Below are positions 1 to 11,122 of a stretch of DNA of 64,000 nucleotides, piece after piece. The DNA lies in the NCBI GenBank assembly GCA_030424545.1, contig JAUHWL010000013.1:1-64000 (forward strand), in the 5' to 3' direction. The DNA is from Bacteroidia bacterium. GTDB taxonomy: Bacteria > Bacteroidota > Bacteroidia > Flavobacteriales > Schleiferiaceae. The notes below the pieces were generated by a model. It did no database searches. It saw only the letters and a list, made by a program, of their open reading frames with translations, and was not told the DNA's origin. A program made the translations under genes and the position numbers. The stretch's first letter is position 1. Each line of letters opens with the position of its first letter.

Positions 1-144
1 AAATTATTGAAAGATATTTCTTCTCTTTTTAGAGCTAATGCCCCCCCCCCTCAACGGGTTACGGTTTTGTAATACTGTTTTCATATGATAAGATTTTAAA
101 TTTTGGTTTGACTAAGGTAAATAAAAGTGTTGAGAAAACGTGAA
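1..144 (+). other. Open frame entering from the left edge (doubtful) with a C10 tract
   Basis: Frame 1 is open from base 1 to a TGA at 142-144 (47 codons) and could be the end of a gene that starts outside the window. A run of ten C at 41-50 lies in this frame and encodes Pro residues. The predicted peptide shows no motif I recognise, and the region is AT-rich like an intergenic spacer, so it may be non-coding. Bases 145-256 hold nothing I can identify. Confidence 0.2.
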
Positions 145-256
145 AAGGGGTGGGATTGAAAGAGTTTTGAAACAATAACATAATTCAGACAACCCAAAAT
201 TTATTATCGTGTCCAATAAGAAACAAAAATCAAAGTGCCTCGTTTGGTAAAACAAT

Positions 257-264
257 TATATTTG
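257..264 (+). promoter_or_regulatory. Candidate -7 box (TATATTTG)
   Basis: TATATTTG matches the Bacteroidota -7 consensus TAnnTTTG and lies 29 bp before the ATG of the TonB-dependent receptor. A TTTG is present at 243-246, but its 10-bp spacing is too short for a -33 box, so only the -7 element supports this. Confidence 0.3.
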
Positions 265-293
265 GCTCCCTTTTCAAAAAAGGAATATTGCAT

Positions 294-2618
294 ATGAAGA
301 ACTTTAAAATCCTGCTCATACTGTTGTTAATTGTCAATTTTGCAACAGCACAAAATTCCATTTTTAGAGGTTTTGTCAAAGAAAAGACTAATGAAACGCC
401 AATTCCTTTCGCCAACATTTCGTTTAAAGGGGCTAAGATTGGCGGATCTACAGATAAGACAGGCTTTTTTCAAATCAACAATGTTCCCCCAGGCACCTAT
501 ACCGTTGTTATTTCTTTTCTAGGGTTTAAAACCATAGAAAAAGAAATAAAAATTAGAAAGGGAAAAATTACCAATGAGCTCTTTTACATGGAAGAAGAAT
601 CTCAAATGTTACAAGATGTTGTGATTAATGTAGAAAGAGCCGAAATGAAAACAAAGATTTTGACTTCTGTAGTAACCCTTTCGCCAAAAAAAATAGAACA
701 ATTTTCTGTAGGTGGCGACCCTGATTTGGTGCGTGCATTGCAAGTTTTGCCCGGTGTTATTACATCTGGCGACCAGGGTGGGCAATTGTACATTCGAGGT
801 GGTGCGCCCATACAAAACCTCACGTTGCTAGATGGTATGATTGTTTATAATCCTTTTCACAGTATTGGTTTTTTCTCTGTTTTTGATACGGATATTTTGC
901 AATCTGCAGATGTTTATACCGCAGGTTTTAACGCCCAATATGGCAGTAGAAACTCTTCTGTGATGGATGTGCGCACTAGAGATGGTAACAGAAACCGATT
1001 TGCAGGGAAAGCCTATGCCAGTACTTATATGGCTAAACTTTTGTTAGAAGCACCTATTGGCAAGAAAAACCAATATGGTTTTGCTCCGGCATCGTTTTTA
1101 ATCTCCGCAAAAACTTCGTATTTAGACAAAACATCAAAAATCTTTTACCCATATGTAGAATCTCAGTTTGGCGATGGGTTGCCATATAGTTTTACAGATT
1201 TATATGGTAAAATTTCTACCCAAAGCAATAGTGGTTCTAGAATTTCTGCGTACGGTTTTAGCTTTAATGATGATGTTAAAATTACAGCAGATAAAGGCAT
1301 TAATTGGAATACGTGGGGATTGGGACTAGATTTTAAAGTTATACCCCCTTCAAGCTCTACCATTATTCAGGGTGCTTTCTCTACCTCTTCTTATTATATA
1401 GAATCTACAGAAGTGCCAAACCAACCAAGAAACAGTAGAATTTCTGGTTTTAACGGTGGGTTAGACTTTACATATTTTGTTAGAAAGCATGACGAAATAA
1501 AATATGGTTTACAAGCCATTGGGTATAAAACAGATTACACGTATTCAAATCAATTGGGTTTACAAAACAGCCAAGTACAAAACACCACAGAAATGGGTGC
1601 CTATTTTAAATACCGCTATGTGGGTACACGTTTGTTAATAGAGCCGGGAATACGCGTTCAATATTATGGTTCATTGTCTGAATTAAGCTTAGAACCACGT
1701 TTGGGACTAAAATATAATATCAATGAAAATGTACGTCTTAAAATGGCAGGTGGATTATACTCTCAAAACTTAGTAGCGGCAAATTCTGATAGAGACGTTG
1801 TAAACTTGTTTTATGGCTTTTTAAGCGGGCCAGATAATATTCCATCTACATTTAAAGGAGAACCCATAGAATCTAAACTGCAAAAAGCAGCGCATGCTGT
1901 TGTTGGTGTAGAGGTAAGTTTAGGAACCAACTTTGATGTGAATTTAGAAGGTTATGTAAAAGACTTTAATCAAATTACCAACGTAAATAGAAATAAAATT
2001 TATCCAGACATTCCGCAATATGCAGACAAACCCGAAATCTTAAGAAAGGATTTTATTGTTGAAAAAGGGTTGGCTTATGGTGTAGATTTATTGGTAAAAT
2101 ACAATCAAAAAGATTACCGCATTTGGGCGACCTATTCTTTAAGCAAAGTTACTCGTGATGATGGTGTACAAGAATACCCACCGTTTTTTGATCGAAGACA
2201 TAACATCAATGTTGTGGCCTCTTACTTTTGGGGGAAAAAGCAAGAATGGGAAGCTTCTGCCCGTTGGAACTTTGGTAGCGGATTTCCGTTTACGCAAACA
2301 CAAGCATATTATCCAAACGTACCCTTTACAGACCCTGTAACCGGTGCACCTGTAGTTGATTATGATTATACTACAGAAAATGGTGAGGCAGGAGTGCTTT
2401 ATAGCACTTTAAATGGTGGGAGATTACCGGCATATCATCGTTTTGATGTTAGCATCAAACGTATTTTTGAGTTTTCAGAAACACAAAAACTTGAGGTTGC
2501 TGCAGGCGCCACCAACATCTACAACAGAGAAAACATTTTCTACTATGATCGTGTAAATGCACAAAGAGTAAACCAGTTGCCAATCATGCCAACCGTATCT
2601 CTTGCCTATAGTTTTTAA
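294..2618 (+). CDS. TonB-dependent outer-membrane receptor with CarboxypepD_reg-like domain
   Basis: This is an outer-membrane active transporter of unknown substrate, 774 residues from the ATG at 294; the longer frame opens at TTG 288. Residues 1-19 form a signal peptide ending at ...FATAQ. Residues ~23-105 are a carboxypeptidase-regulatory-like beta-sandwich (FRGFVKEK, PFANISFKG, GFFQINNVPPGTY), typical of Bacteroidota receptors. A plug domain follows (~110-230: LQVLPGV, LYIRGGAP, LLDGMIVYNP, GFNAQYGSRNSSVMDVRTRDG), then a beta-barrel ending in aromatic SLAYSF. The TonB box is not evident. No SusD-like lipoprotein gene follows, so this is not a classical SusCD pair. A terminator follows directly, so it is probably monocistronic. 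The family is certain; the ligand is unknown. Confidence 0.93.
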   Translation: MKNFKILLILLLIVNFATAQNSIFRGFVKEKTNETPIPFANISFKGAKIGGSTDKTGFFQINNVPPGTYTVVISFLGFKTIEKEIKIRKGKITNELFYMEEESQMLQDVVINVERAEMKTKILTSVVTLSPKKIEQFSVGGDPDLVRALQVLPGVITSGDQGGQLYIRGGAPIQNLTLLDGMIVYNPFHSIGFFSVFDTDILQSADVYTAGFNAQYGSRNSSVMDVRTRDGNRNRFAGKAYASTYMAKLLLEAPIGKKNQYGFAPASFLISAKTSYLDKTSKIFYPYVESQFGDGLPYSFTDLYGKISTQSNSGSRISAYGFSFNDDVKITADKGINWNTWGLGLDFKVIPPSSSTIIQGAFSTSSYYIESTEVPNQPRNSRISGFNGGLDFTYFVRKHDEIKYGLQAIGYKTDYTYSNQLGLQNSQVQNTTEMGAYFKYRYVGTRLLIEPGIRVQYYGSLSELSLEPRLGLKYNINENVRLKMAGGLYSQNLVAANSDRDVVNLFYGFLSGPDNIPSTFKGEPIESKLQKAAHAVVGVEVSLGTNFDVNLEGYVKDFNQITNVNRNKIYPDIPQYADKPEILRKDFIVEKGLAYGVDLLVKYNQKDYRIWATYSLSKVTRDDGVQEYPPFFDRRHNINVVASYFWGKKQEWEASARWNFGSGFPFTQTQAYYPNVPFTDPVTGAPVVDYDYTTENGEAGVLYSTLNGGRLPAYHRFDVSIKRIFEFSETQKLEVAAGATNIYNRENIFYYDRVNAQRVNQLPIMPTVSLAYSF

Positions 2619-2636
2619 AACATAATTTTCTTCTTT

Positions 2637-4307
<1,671 letters not shown>

Positions 4308-4312
4308 AACAC

Positions 4313-6094
4313 ATGGAAGAAAAAAAATTAGACCGTAACCAAATCATTGGATTTTTAATGATTGGTGCAATCATGCTTTGGTTTGCATGGTGGAGCTCTA
4401 GCAATGCGCCAGAAACCGTAGAACCGGCAGAACAAACGAAAGAAGAAACTGTAGAAACCGTACAGCCAATTTCATCTATAGAGCAGCCGATAAGTAAAGA
4501 AAATGATGTTGTTGTTCCTGCTGAAGATTCTGCTTCGGACCATACGGTTGCAGAAATAACCGATTCAATATTTTGGTTAGAAAACCAGTTAATCCGTATT
4601 GGTATAACCAACAAAGGGGCGCAAATAGTCAAAGCGCATTTAAAGGGTTTCAAAACGTGGGACTCACTTCCCCTCAATATTGTAGATTCTAACCAAATTT
4701 TGGCGTTTAGATTAGGAGATAAAAATACCTCGGCCGCTTTAATGTACAACGGTGTTTTAAGCAACAACAACAAAACGCTAACCTTAAGCGGTAAAGGAAA
4801 TAATTACGGTGGCGAATTTGAAATAACCTATGCATTGCCCGATAGTAGTTACCAACTTCAAATAAACGCTTCTGGTAAAGGCTTTACAACAAAAGAAGAC
4901 AAGGTTTATATCGATTGGCAATTAGACGCTTTTCGCACCGAAAAGAGTGTAAAAACAGAGCGTCAAAAAGCAACGGTTTATTATTGGAATGAAGATGACT
5001 CACATAGCCTATCTGTGCGTGGAGACGATGATGAAGAAGAACCTAAAGTAAGCTGGTTGGCTTATAAACAACATTTTTTTAGCAGTATTTTAGAACCTCA
5101 AGTTCCGTTTGAAAACAGCAAAATTGTTATCAAGGAGTTTACTGGCGAAGAGTATACAAAGAGTATGCGCTCAGAAAACTACATTAACGCAACAGATGGT
5201 AGTTTTAACTTGCCTCTAAGCCTCTATTATGGTCCAAACAAATACAAACTTTTAAAAACGTACGGAAACAACTACCAAGACGTTGTAGATTTTGGTTGGG
5301 GAATTTTTGGCTGGATTGGCCGAGGTGTTGTTATTCCTATTTTTAATTGGTTAGAACAATACGGCATTAATTATGGCATTATCATATTAATAATGGCATT
5401 AATCATCAAATTGGTGTTGTTCCCACTTACCTACACCAGTTACAAGAGCATGGCCAAAATGCGTGTTCTTAAGCCCGAAATAGACGAAATAAATAAAAAG
5501 TTTGAAGGAAAAGATGCGGTAAAGAAAAATCAAGCCGTAATGGAATTGTACTCACAAGCCGGTGTTAATCCGTTAGGTGGATGTATACCCATGTTAGTAC
5601 AGATGCCTATTCTTCTCGCCATGTTCAACTTTTTTCCGGCAAGTATAGAGTTGCGCCAACAATCTTTTTTGTGGGCCGATGATTTATCTAGCTACGATAG
5701 CATCATCAGCTGGCAAGCACAAATACCAATCATCAGCGAGTTTTACGGTAACCACATTAGTTTGTTTACTGTATTGATGACGATTTCTACTCTTATTTAT
5801 ACGTACATGAATAGCCAAATGCAAGGCAATAGCAACCAGATTCCAGGTATGAAGTACATCATGTACGGTATGCCCGTTATGCTGTTATTTTGGTTTAACA
5901 GCTATTCTGCAGGTTTAAGCTATTACTATTTATTGGCCAACGTTATTACGTTTAGTCAGCAATTTTTAATTAGAAGAACATTAGATGATGATGCCATACA
6001 TGCCAAGTTACAAGCAAAGCGTGCATCACCAAAAAAGAAAAGTAAGTTTCAGCAGCGCTTAGCAGAAATGCAAAAGCAACAGAAAAAAAAGTAA
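4313..6094 (+). CDS. yidC: Membrane protein insertase YidC
   Basis: Inserts and folds inner-membrane proteins, alone or with SecYEG. The protein has 593 residues. There is an N-terminal membrane helix (~10-27), an acidic linker rich in Glu/Val/Thr, a large periplasmic domain (~85-335), then the conserved five-helix insertase core (~345-560) with NYGIIILIMALIIKL, the hydrophilic cytoplasmic hairpin MRVLKPEIDEINKKF, and GVNPLGGCIPMLVQMPI. A Lys-rich tail (~575-593, ending QKQQKKK) could contact ribosomes. It lies 5 bp after pyrG and is followed by a terminator. Confidence 0.97.
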   Translation: MEEKKLDRNQIIGFLMIGAIMLWFAWWSSSNAPETVEPAEQTKEETVETVQPISSIEQPISKENDVVVPAEDSASDHTVAEITDSIFWLENQLIRIGITNKGAQIVKAHLKGFKTWDSLPLNIVDSNQILAFRLGDKNTSAALMYNGVLSNNNKTLTLSGKGNNYGGEFEITYALPDSSYQLQINASGKGFTTKEDKVYIDWQLDAFRTEKSVKTERQKATVYYWNEDDSHSLSVRGDDDEEEPKVSWLAYKQHFFSSILEPQVPFENSKIVIKEFTGEEYTKSMRSENYINATDGSFNLPLSLYYGPNKYKLLKTYGNNYQDVVDFGWGIFGWIGRGVVIPIFNWLEQYGINYGIIILIMALIIKLVLFPLTYTSYKSMAKMRVLKPEIDEINKKFEGKDAVKKNQAVMELYSQAGVNPLGGCIPMLVQMPILLAMFNFFPASIELRQQSFLWADDLSSYDSIISWQAQIPIISEFYGNHISLFTVLMTISTLIYTYMNSQMQGNSNQIPGMKYIMYGMPVMLLFWFNSYSAGLSYYYLLANVITFSQQFLIRRTLDDDAIHAKLQAKRASPKKKSKFQQRLAEMQKQQKKK

Positions 6095-6116
6095 GCTGAA
6101 TAAAGAACATTTTTTG

Positions 6117-6154
6117 AAAACCTCCTCTTGTATAATATTATGAGGAGGTTTTTT
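6117..6154 (+). terminator. Rho-independent terminator after yidC
   Basis: AACCTCCTC pairs with GAGGAGGTT around a short AT-rich loop and is followed by T-rich sequence. It begins 22 bp after the yidC stop. Confidence 0.8.
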
Positions 6155-6404
6155 ATATCCCAACACATAGATTCTTTTAATAAGAAAAATCAGCAGGCTC
6201 TGTATTTCCTTTACATTAGGCGAATGGTTTTTGTTAAGAAGGGTGTACTCCCACTCTGCTTATCACCTTGTAAACCGAGTAGCTACCAGACCTTTATACT
6301 CCCGAACTTACTTGCAAAATGCAGTGTCTATAACCTTAGTACACACCAATGAAGATGCTATTTGTCTACCGGCCTAGCACTTGTGTAGAGTTATTAGATG
6401 GCAC
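6155..6404. other. 250 bp between convergent terminators with no recognised gene
   Basis: A 74-codon frame crosses this stretch (6128-6352, plus), but it begins inside the yidC terminator and its composition does not look like a protein. The stretch is less AT-rich than other spacers here. I recognise no tRNA, tmRNA, RNase P or SRP RNA. It could be a decayed gene or an unknown RNA. Confidence 0.4.
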
Positions 6405-6433
6405 AAAAAAAACGGCCGCAAATGCGACCGTTT
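6405..6433 (-). terminator. Rho-independent terminator for the minus-strand gene
   Basis: Read on the minus strand, AAACGGTCGC pairs with GCGGCCGTTT with one mismatch around a 4-nt loop, followed by eight T. It ends the Omp28-like lipoprotein gene. Confidence 0.8.
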
Positions 6434-6460
6434 GTAATATATCTAAGTAATACTTTCTTC

Positions 6461-7393
6461 TTAGTGCTTTGCCAAATGGCTCATATAACCATTTACATAA
6501 TCATACGCTCCAGAACCATCTGTGCGCAATCTCCAGATTATAGTAACCACAGTCATTTCTGCATCTACAAAAGGTGCAGGGCTAAATTTAGGAATGCTTA
6601 ATAAAATAGGAGTGTTTTTTGTACCTAAGATATCTCCCTCAATGTATTCTGTACCAAATGGATTTGCCTCTGCAATGGCAAAACCAAAAGGATTAGATGT
6701 GTTAGAAGAAGCTACCAAGGCTTCGTTGTGCATGTAAGTAGAACCTGCTTTAATAAGTGGCTTACCATCTACAATTGCAGCATCTTGTAGCCATTTGGTT
6801 GGATTTACTCCTCCGGCAACGGCAACACTTGAAGTCTGGTTTAAATCAATAGTTCCTCCAGAATATTCTTTTGCAACAATACCACTCAATAATATATAGC
6901 TGTTTACAAGGTAATCTTCAGCCAAAGAAGACTCAAAAACCTCAATGCGTGGGTACACATTCCAAGAAGAATCTGTATTTACCACTGCATGTGTAACTCC
7001 CATTACAGGTTTTAAACTTGTTGCACCTGCAATTGCATTGCTTGGAGACTGACCCTCTTCTGTATTCATAACATAAAAGTTAGGGTAACCAGCCGCAGGA
7101 TAGTTGTCTGCAATTTTTTTAGTTGCTGGCATAGCCAAAGGATCACCATCATGTGCAACTATAGGGATAATATCGTCATTGTACGTGCCAATCATTTCAG
7201 TCATTATCACTGCGCCATTAGGGCAGTACTGACACCAAGCACCTGTATGTTCAACAACAAGAACACGTTGTTTTGCAGATACCGTTAATCCATCTGTAGG
7301 ATAAGAACTTCCGGTGGTTCCTTTGTCTTCCTCTTTTTTACAAGCACTGAAAACAACACCAATAGATAATAGAACTATTGCTAACTTTTTCAT
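6461..7393 (-). CDS. Omp28-related outer-membrane lipoprotein with thioredoxin-like CxxC
   Basis: 310 residues from the ATG at 7393; the frame continues upstream to a TTG, but MKKLAIVLLSIGVVFSAC is a clear lipoprotein signal with Cys18 as the lipidated residue. HTGAWCQYCP carries a CxxC pair (Cys54, Cys57) in a thioredoxin-like setting, followed by IVAHDGDPLAMP, as in the Omp28 family of Bacteroidota surface lipoproteins. A redox or adhesion role is possible but unproven. The upstream gene on the same strand encodes a secreted endonuclease/phosphatase, 81 bp away. A terminator follows the stop. Confidence 0.8.
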   Translation of the reverse strand: MKKLAIVLLSIGVVFSACKKEEDKGTTGSSYPTDGLTVSAKQRVLVVEHTGAWCQYCPNGAVIMTEMIGTYNDDIIPIVAHDGDPLAMPATKKIADNYPAAGYPNFYVMNTEEGQSPSNAIAGATSLKPVMGVTHAVVNTDSSWNVYPRIEVFESSLAEDYLVNSYILLSGIVAKEYSGGTIDLNQTSSVAVAGGVNPTKWLQDAAIVDGKPLIKAGSTYMHNEALVASSNTSNPFGFAIAEANPFGTEYIEGDILGTKNTPILLSIPKFSPAPFVDAEMTVVTIIWRLRTDGSGAYDYVNGYMSHLAKH

Positions 7394-7474
7394 TATTAAG
7401 AATTTGTTTTGTTCGTGGCCGAATATACTAAATACATTACTTCTAACAACATGATTTTGAGCCAAAGACAAGCA

Positions 7475-8500
7475 TCATCTTTTTAAAAGGAAATCGCAAA
7501 AAACGGGCAAGTGATCGCTAAAGCCGGCAACAAAAAAGTCGCCTTTCCATGTTCTTTTGGGGTAAGTGTCTCCGTATCTATCATCTTCTACTAGTAAAAA
7601 ATCTTCTTTAAAAACATGTGCTGCCCCATCATCTATTACAAATTTGCTTGTAGCCTTTACCGTATTTTTTGAAACCAGTATTTGATCTAAATAATCCCAT
7701 ACTCCTCTGTATTTATGACTTCCTTCGGTTGGCGGTAAATCACTCATTAAATTAACAAGGGCGAATTGGTTTTCTGCACTGCATAAAACATCTAAGCTGT
7801 TGTCGGTTGGAGCATCATTAAAATCGCCCATCACAACAATATTGGCTTGATTGTTATTTTCTTGAATAGAATCTGTAAATGTTTTTACGGTATTGGCCGC
7901 GGCAATACGCTTGTATTCTGATGCATCTTTTCCCCCTCTTCTAGACGACCAATGATTAACAAATACATGCAACGTATCTTTCTGAAAAACATAAAGCTTT
8001 GCATATAATACATCTCTTGTTCTCGAGTTTTTCATTCTTACTTTTATGGGCTCAGAATGTAAAACCTCAACCTTTTGGCTGTTGTATAACAAACCAACAT
8101 CAATGCCCCGTGGGTCTTTAGAATCGTAATGCAACACCTCTAAATTGGCTTTGCTTAAACTCGGGTGTTCTGCCAAGCTCAACATAACAGAACGGTTTTC
8201 TATTTCTGCCAAACCAATTATTTCTGGTGGTTCCCATCCGCCCACGGCCCTGATGGTTTTAGAGATATTGGCTATTTTAGTTCTGTATTTTCTAGTATCC
8301 CAATTTTTAGTTGATGTTGGTAAAAATTCTTCATCGGCAATGTTGGCATCGGCCACGGTATCAAACAAATTCTCAATGTTGTAAAACACTACGCGTATAA
8401 TGCTGTCGCCTCTTTCTTTTTCTACAATGGCATTAGACGTTTGCGCTGATAATGATAGCATTGAAATAAAAATGCTGAAGCCAATAAGTAGTTTACGCAT
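7475..8500 (-). CDS. Secreted endonuclease/exonuclease/phosphatase family protein
   Basis: 341 residues. Residues 1-19 form a signal peptide (ends LSLSAQ), so it acts in the periplasm or outside. The EEP fold is shown by RVVFYNIENLFDT (metal-binding Asn), IIGLAEIENR (metal-binding Glu), VNHWSSRRGG (catalytic His), VMGDFNDAP (Asp/Asn pair) and the C-terminal SDHLPVF (Asp-His). All catalytic motifs are present, so it should be an active phosphodiesterase or nuclease. The substrate cannot be read from sequence; extracellular DNA or phosphate-ester scavenging is plausible. It shares strand with the beta-propeller-like gene upstream (47 bp away) and the Omp28-like gene downstream. Confidence 0.88.
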   Translation of the reverse strand: MRKLLIGFSIFISMLSLSAQTSNAIVEKERGDSIIRVVFYNIENLFDTVADANIADEEFLPTSTKNWDTRKYRTKIANISKTIRAVGGWEPPEIIGLAEIENRSVMLSLAEHPSLSKANLEVLHYDSKDPRGIDVGLLYNSQKVEVLHSEPIKVRMKNSRTRDVLYAKLYVFQKDTLHVFVNHWSSRRGGKDASEYKRIAAANTVKTFTDSIQENNNQANIVVMGDFNDAPTDNSLDVLCSAENQFALVNLMSDLPPTEGSHKYRGVWDYLDQILVSKNTVKATSKFVIDDGAAHVFKEDFLLVEDDRYGDTYPKRTWKGDFFVAGFSDHLPVFCDFLLKR

Positions 8501-8547
8501 GAATAAATAGGATTTATTAAGATCAGTTTCGCTTTAAGAAGCTCTTT

Positions 8548-9789
8548 TTAATCGGCTTGTTTTACAGGTCTGCTATTTTGTTGTTTGCGAATTTCCTCTC
8601 TTCTTTTTTCGAATGATTTTTTTACTTCTTCCCAATCAACTTTGTTGTATCTGTATACAAAAAAAGCATGTGGTCTTCTTCCAACTTGTATGTTCAACAT
8701 ATAGGCACCATTGGGAAATGGTTCTACAAATAGTTTTACCTCCTGTTCTCCTTTTTCAAAATAACCCAGCGTGCCAGAACTTACACGTGCCCCTTCTCCA
8801 CTAAAAAACTCATAAAATACTTTGCCCCTCACTTGAGCATTTAAACTAAAATACAGGGTGTCTTTAAAATCTTTTATAGGTATGCTAACCTCTTTTTTTC
8901 TGAGTAGGTTGTTTGCTTTTATTTCTTCGTTTAAATCTAAACTATACATAAACCCGCCCCCTAAAACGCTTTTTTCATCGCAGATGAATATGCTAGAATC
9001 ATTAATCCAAGTAACCGATTCTTTTTGCGATAATTCTTGAAAATCTATGCGCTCTATACGGCCTCCAAATAAATCCATGTAAGGCGGATCAAAAATTAAA
9101 AAGCATTTCTCATAGCTCAGTAACATCAATCTATTGCCATCGGCACTCAAGTCTGCCGAAGTAATTTGAAACAATTCTCCGGGGCCATCTCCAACATATA
9201 AGCTGTCTAATTTTTGAGCCATATAGCGGCCAGGCGCTGCTGGTAACGAATATAATGTGGTATATCCCGTAAAAGGTTTTGTCCTGTTTTTGCTAAAGAG
9301 CATAAGGTTTCCATGGTAGTAGATCATGGCTTCCATATCAAAATTCTGTCGCTCTTTTTTCGGTGGAAATTGTAATTGATCTGCATACGAGAATGCAATA
9401 ATCTCGGCTTCAACAGAATCGTTTTTTAACAAGTCTGTTTCTTTAACAATATAGATTTTTAGGTCTTCGCGATTATTTCTATTGTTCCCGAAATCACCAA
9501 TAAAAATATTGCCTTTGTCATCTTTGGCTAATTCTTCCCAATCTATATTAAACGCGTTTGTAATGTAGCATGAGTGTATTATTCGTCCTTCTCCATCAAT
9601 CTGAAAAATTTCTGGACTATTGCCACTATCATTAATTACCCACAACGCACCCGACTGGCCTTTAACCATGCCCGATACTTCTTTAAGCGATGTGGGTAAA
9701 GTTGCTAACGTATCTAACTGCTTTTTCTGCCCAAAAAGAGTAAAAACCAACAAAATTGAGAATGTGAATACAAGTAAAATTCTTGGCAT
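8548..9789 (-). CDS. Secreted protein of unknown function, probably a beta-propeller
   Basis: 413 residues from the ATG at 9789; the frame opens at a TTG at 9810. The N-terminus (MPRILLVFTFSILLVFTLFGQ) is a signal peptide. Recurrent strand-turn motifs such as GALWVINDSGN, GNIFIGDFGNN and GNLMLFSKNR suggest a six- or seven-bladed propeller over residues ~25-300. The tail (~390-413) is charged and helical. No catalytic motif is recognised. Similar Bacteroidota proteins are annotated only as hypothetical. It overlaps nothing, and queA lies upstream on the same strand. Confidence 0.7.
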   Translation of the reverse strand: MPRILLVFTFSILLVFTLFGQKKQLDTLATLPTSLKEVSGMVKGQSGALWVINDSGNSPEIFQIDGEGRIIHSCYITNAFNIDWEELAKDDKGNIFIGDFGNNRNNREDLKIYIVKETDLLKNDSVEAEIIAFSYADQLQFPPKKERQNFDMEAMIYYHGNLMLFSKNRTKPFTGYTTLYSLPAAPGRYMAQKLDSLYVGDGPGELFQITSADLSADGNRLMLLSYEKCFLIFDPPYMDLFGGRIERIDFQELSQKESVTWINDSSIFICDEKSVLGGGFMYSLDLNEEIKANNLLRKKEVSIPIKDFKDTLYFSLNAQVRGKVFYEFFSGEGARVSSGTLGYFEKGEQEVKLFVEPFPNGAYMLNIQVGRRPHAFFVYRYNKVDWEEVKKSFEKRREEIRKQQNSRPVKQAD

Positions 9790-9829
9790 AGAAACGTTTG
9801 ATTTTAACAAATGTATTAAAGCGCGCGAG

Positions 9830-11062
9830 TTAGTCTAATTTTACTTTGTTTTTAGGTGGAATAAAAAGTAACGAGCTATCGCCATAGCTTAAAAACCGGT
9901 AGTTGTTTTGCAAGGCGTGGTTATATACATCTTTCCATTCATCGCCTATGGCAGCGGCTACAAGCAAAATTAACGTGCTTCCGGGCTGATGAAAATTGGT
10001 AAACAAACCATCTATCATTCTAAATAAATAACCGGGAGCAATAATTAATTGCGTTTGTGTAAAAATGTGCGAGGCATTTTTAGCTTCTATATATTTTAAT
10101 AATGCCGAAATTGCCTTATGGGCAGCAATGTTTTGCGGCAAAGTATAGGCATCCCATTGTGCCAAGTTCACGGTTTCTAATGCTGGGTTTTCTAGCACTT
10201 TTACGCCCAACCAATACAAGCTTTCTAGCGTTCTGGCCGAAGTAGTGCCTACACAAAAAAGTGGCTGTTGCGCAGCCAAAAGCTGCTTTAAAAAATCTGC
10301 GGTAATGTGTATTTCTTCGGCATGCATGGTGTGTTCTCTAACATCTTCTGTGCTTACCGGTTTAAACGTACCTGCCCCAACGTGCAGCGTAGTTTCTAAA
10401 ACAGCAATGTTTTTGCTAGCTATTTGGACTAGCAAATTGGGCGTAAAATGCAACCCTGCAGTTGGTGCCGCCACCGAACCATTGTGTTTTGCATATACCG
10501 TTTGGTAACGTTCTTTATCTTGGTCTTGGCTGTTTCTGTTTAAGTAAGGTGGCAACGGAACTTTACCTACCATCTCTAGAATTTCTGCAAAATGAAACTC
10601 ACCATCCCACGTAAATTCTATTAAAAACGCATCGTCCTCTCTACCCAAATTATTGGCCTTTAAGAGAATATTCTCTTGGCCAATTGTAATCTTTCTTTGC
10701 AACGTTAATCCATTGGTCCAACGTTTGGCATTGCCCACCAAACACGTAAAAACCACCTTGCCCTTTGTGGCCATGGCACCTGCTACATCCATTTTGTGCG
10801 GCTCTAAACAAAAAATTTCTATGGGCTTTGCTCCTGCTGTTTTTTCAAAAAACATGCGGGCTTGCACCACACGGGTATTGTTAAAAACCAAGGTGCTGTT
10901 TGCTGGCAATAGCTCTATCACATTTTTAAAACAATGGTCAGAAATTTCATGGTCTTTATACCGCAATAGCTTAGATAGTTCTCTTTTTTCTAGCGGAAAC
11001 TTTGCTATGCGATGTTCAGGCAAATCATACCTATAATCTTGAATGTTTAATGGCGAAATCAT
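9830..11062 (-). CDS. queA: S-adenosylmethionine:tRNA ribosyltransferase-isomerase
   Basis: Transfers and isomerises the ribosyl group of SAM onto 7-aminomethyl-7-deazaguanine in tRNA, making epoxyqueuosine, the penultimate step of queuosine synthesis. The 410 residues are longer than the ~350 of proteobacterial QueA, as is usual in Bacteroidota. Diagnostic stretches are YDLPEHRIAKFPLEKR at the N-terminus, LVFNNTRVVQARM, GSVAAPTAGLHFT, HVGAGTFKPV, VGTTSARTLES and TNFHQPGSTLILLVAA. The start is the ATG at 11062. The substrate tRNAs (GUN anticodons) include tRNA-His, one copy of which lies in this window. Confidence 0.96.
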   Translation of the reverse strand: MISPLNIQDYRYDLPEHRIAKFPLEKRELSKLLRYKDHEISDHCFKNVIELLPANSTLVFNNTRVVQARMFFEKTAGAKPIEIFCLEPHKMDVAGAMATKGKVVFTCLVGNAKRWTNGLTLQRKITIGQENILLKANNLGREDDAFLIEFTWDGEFHFAEILEMVGKVPLPPYLNRNSQDQDKERYQTVYAKHNGSVAAPTAGLHFTPNLLVQIASKNIAVLETTLHVGAGTFKPVSTEDVREHTMHAEEIHITADFLKQLLAAQQPLFCVGTTSARTLESLYWLGVKVLENPALETVNLAQWDAYTLPQNIAAHKAISALLKYIEAKNASHIFTQTQLIIAPGYLFRMIDGLFTNFHQPGSTLILLVAAAIGDEWKDVYNHALQNNYRFLSYGDSSLLFIPPKNKVKLD

Positions 11063-11122
11063 CGCGCAAAAATAAGTTTGAAACGATAGTAAAAGTGTGT
11101 AGATTTTAGATATATCTCATCT

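Noticed and set aside
6128-6352. 74-codon plus-strand frame after yidC
   Set aside because: It begins inside the yidC terminator stem and the peptide has no protein-like pattern.
10653-11036. 127-codon plus-strand frame over queA
   Set aside because: It is antisense to a clear queA and shows no domain.
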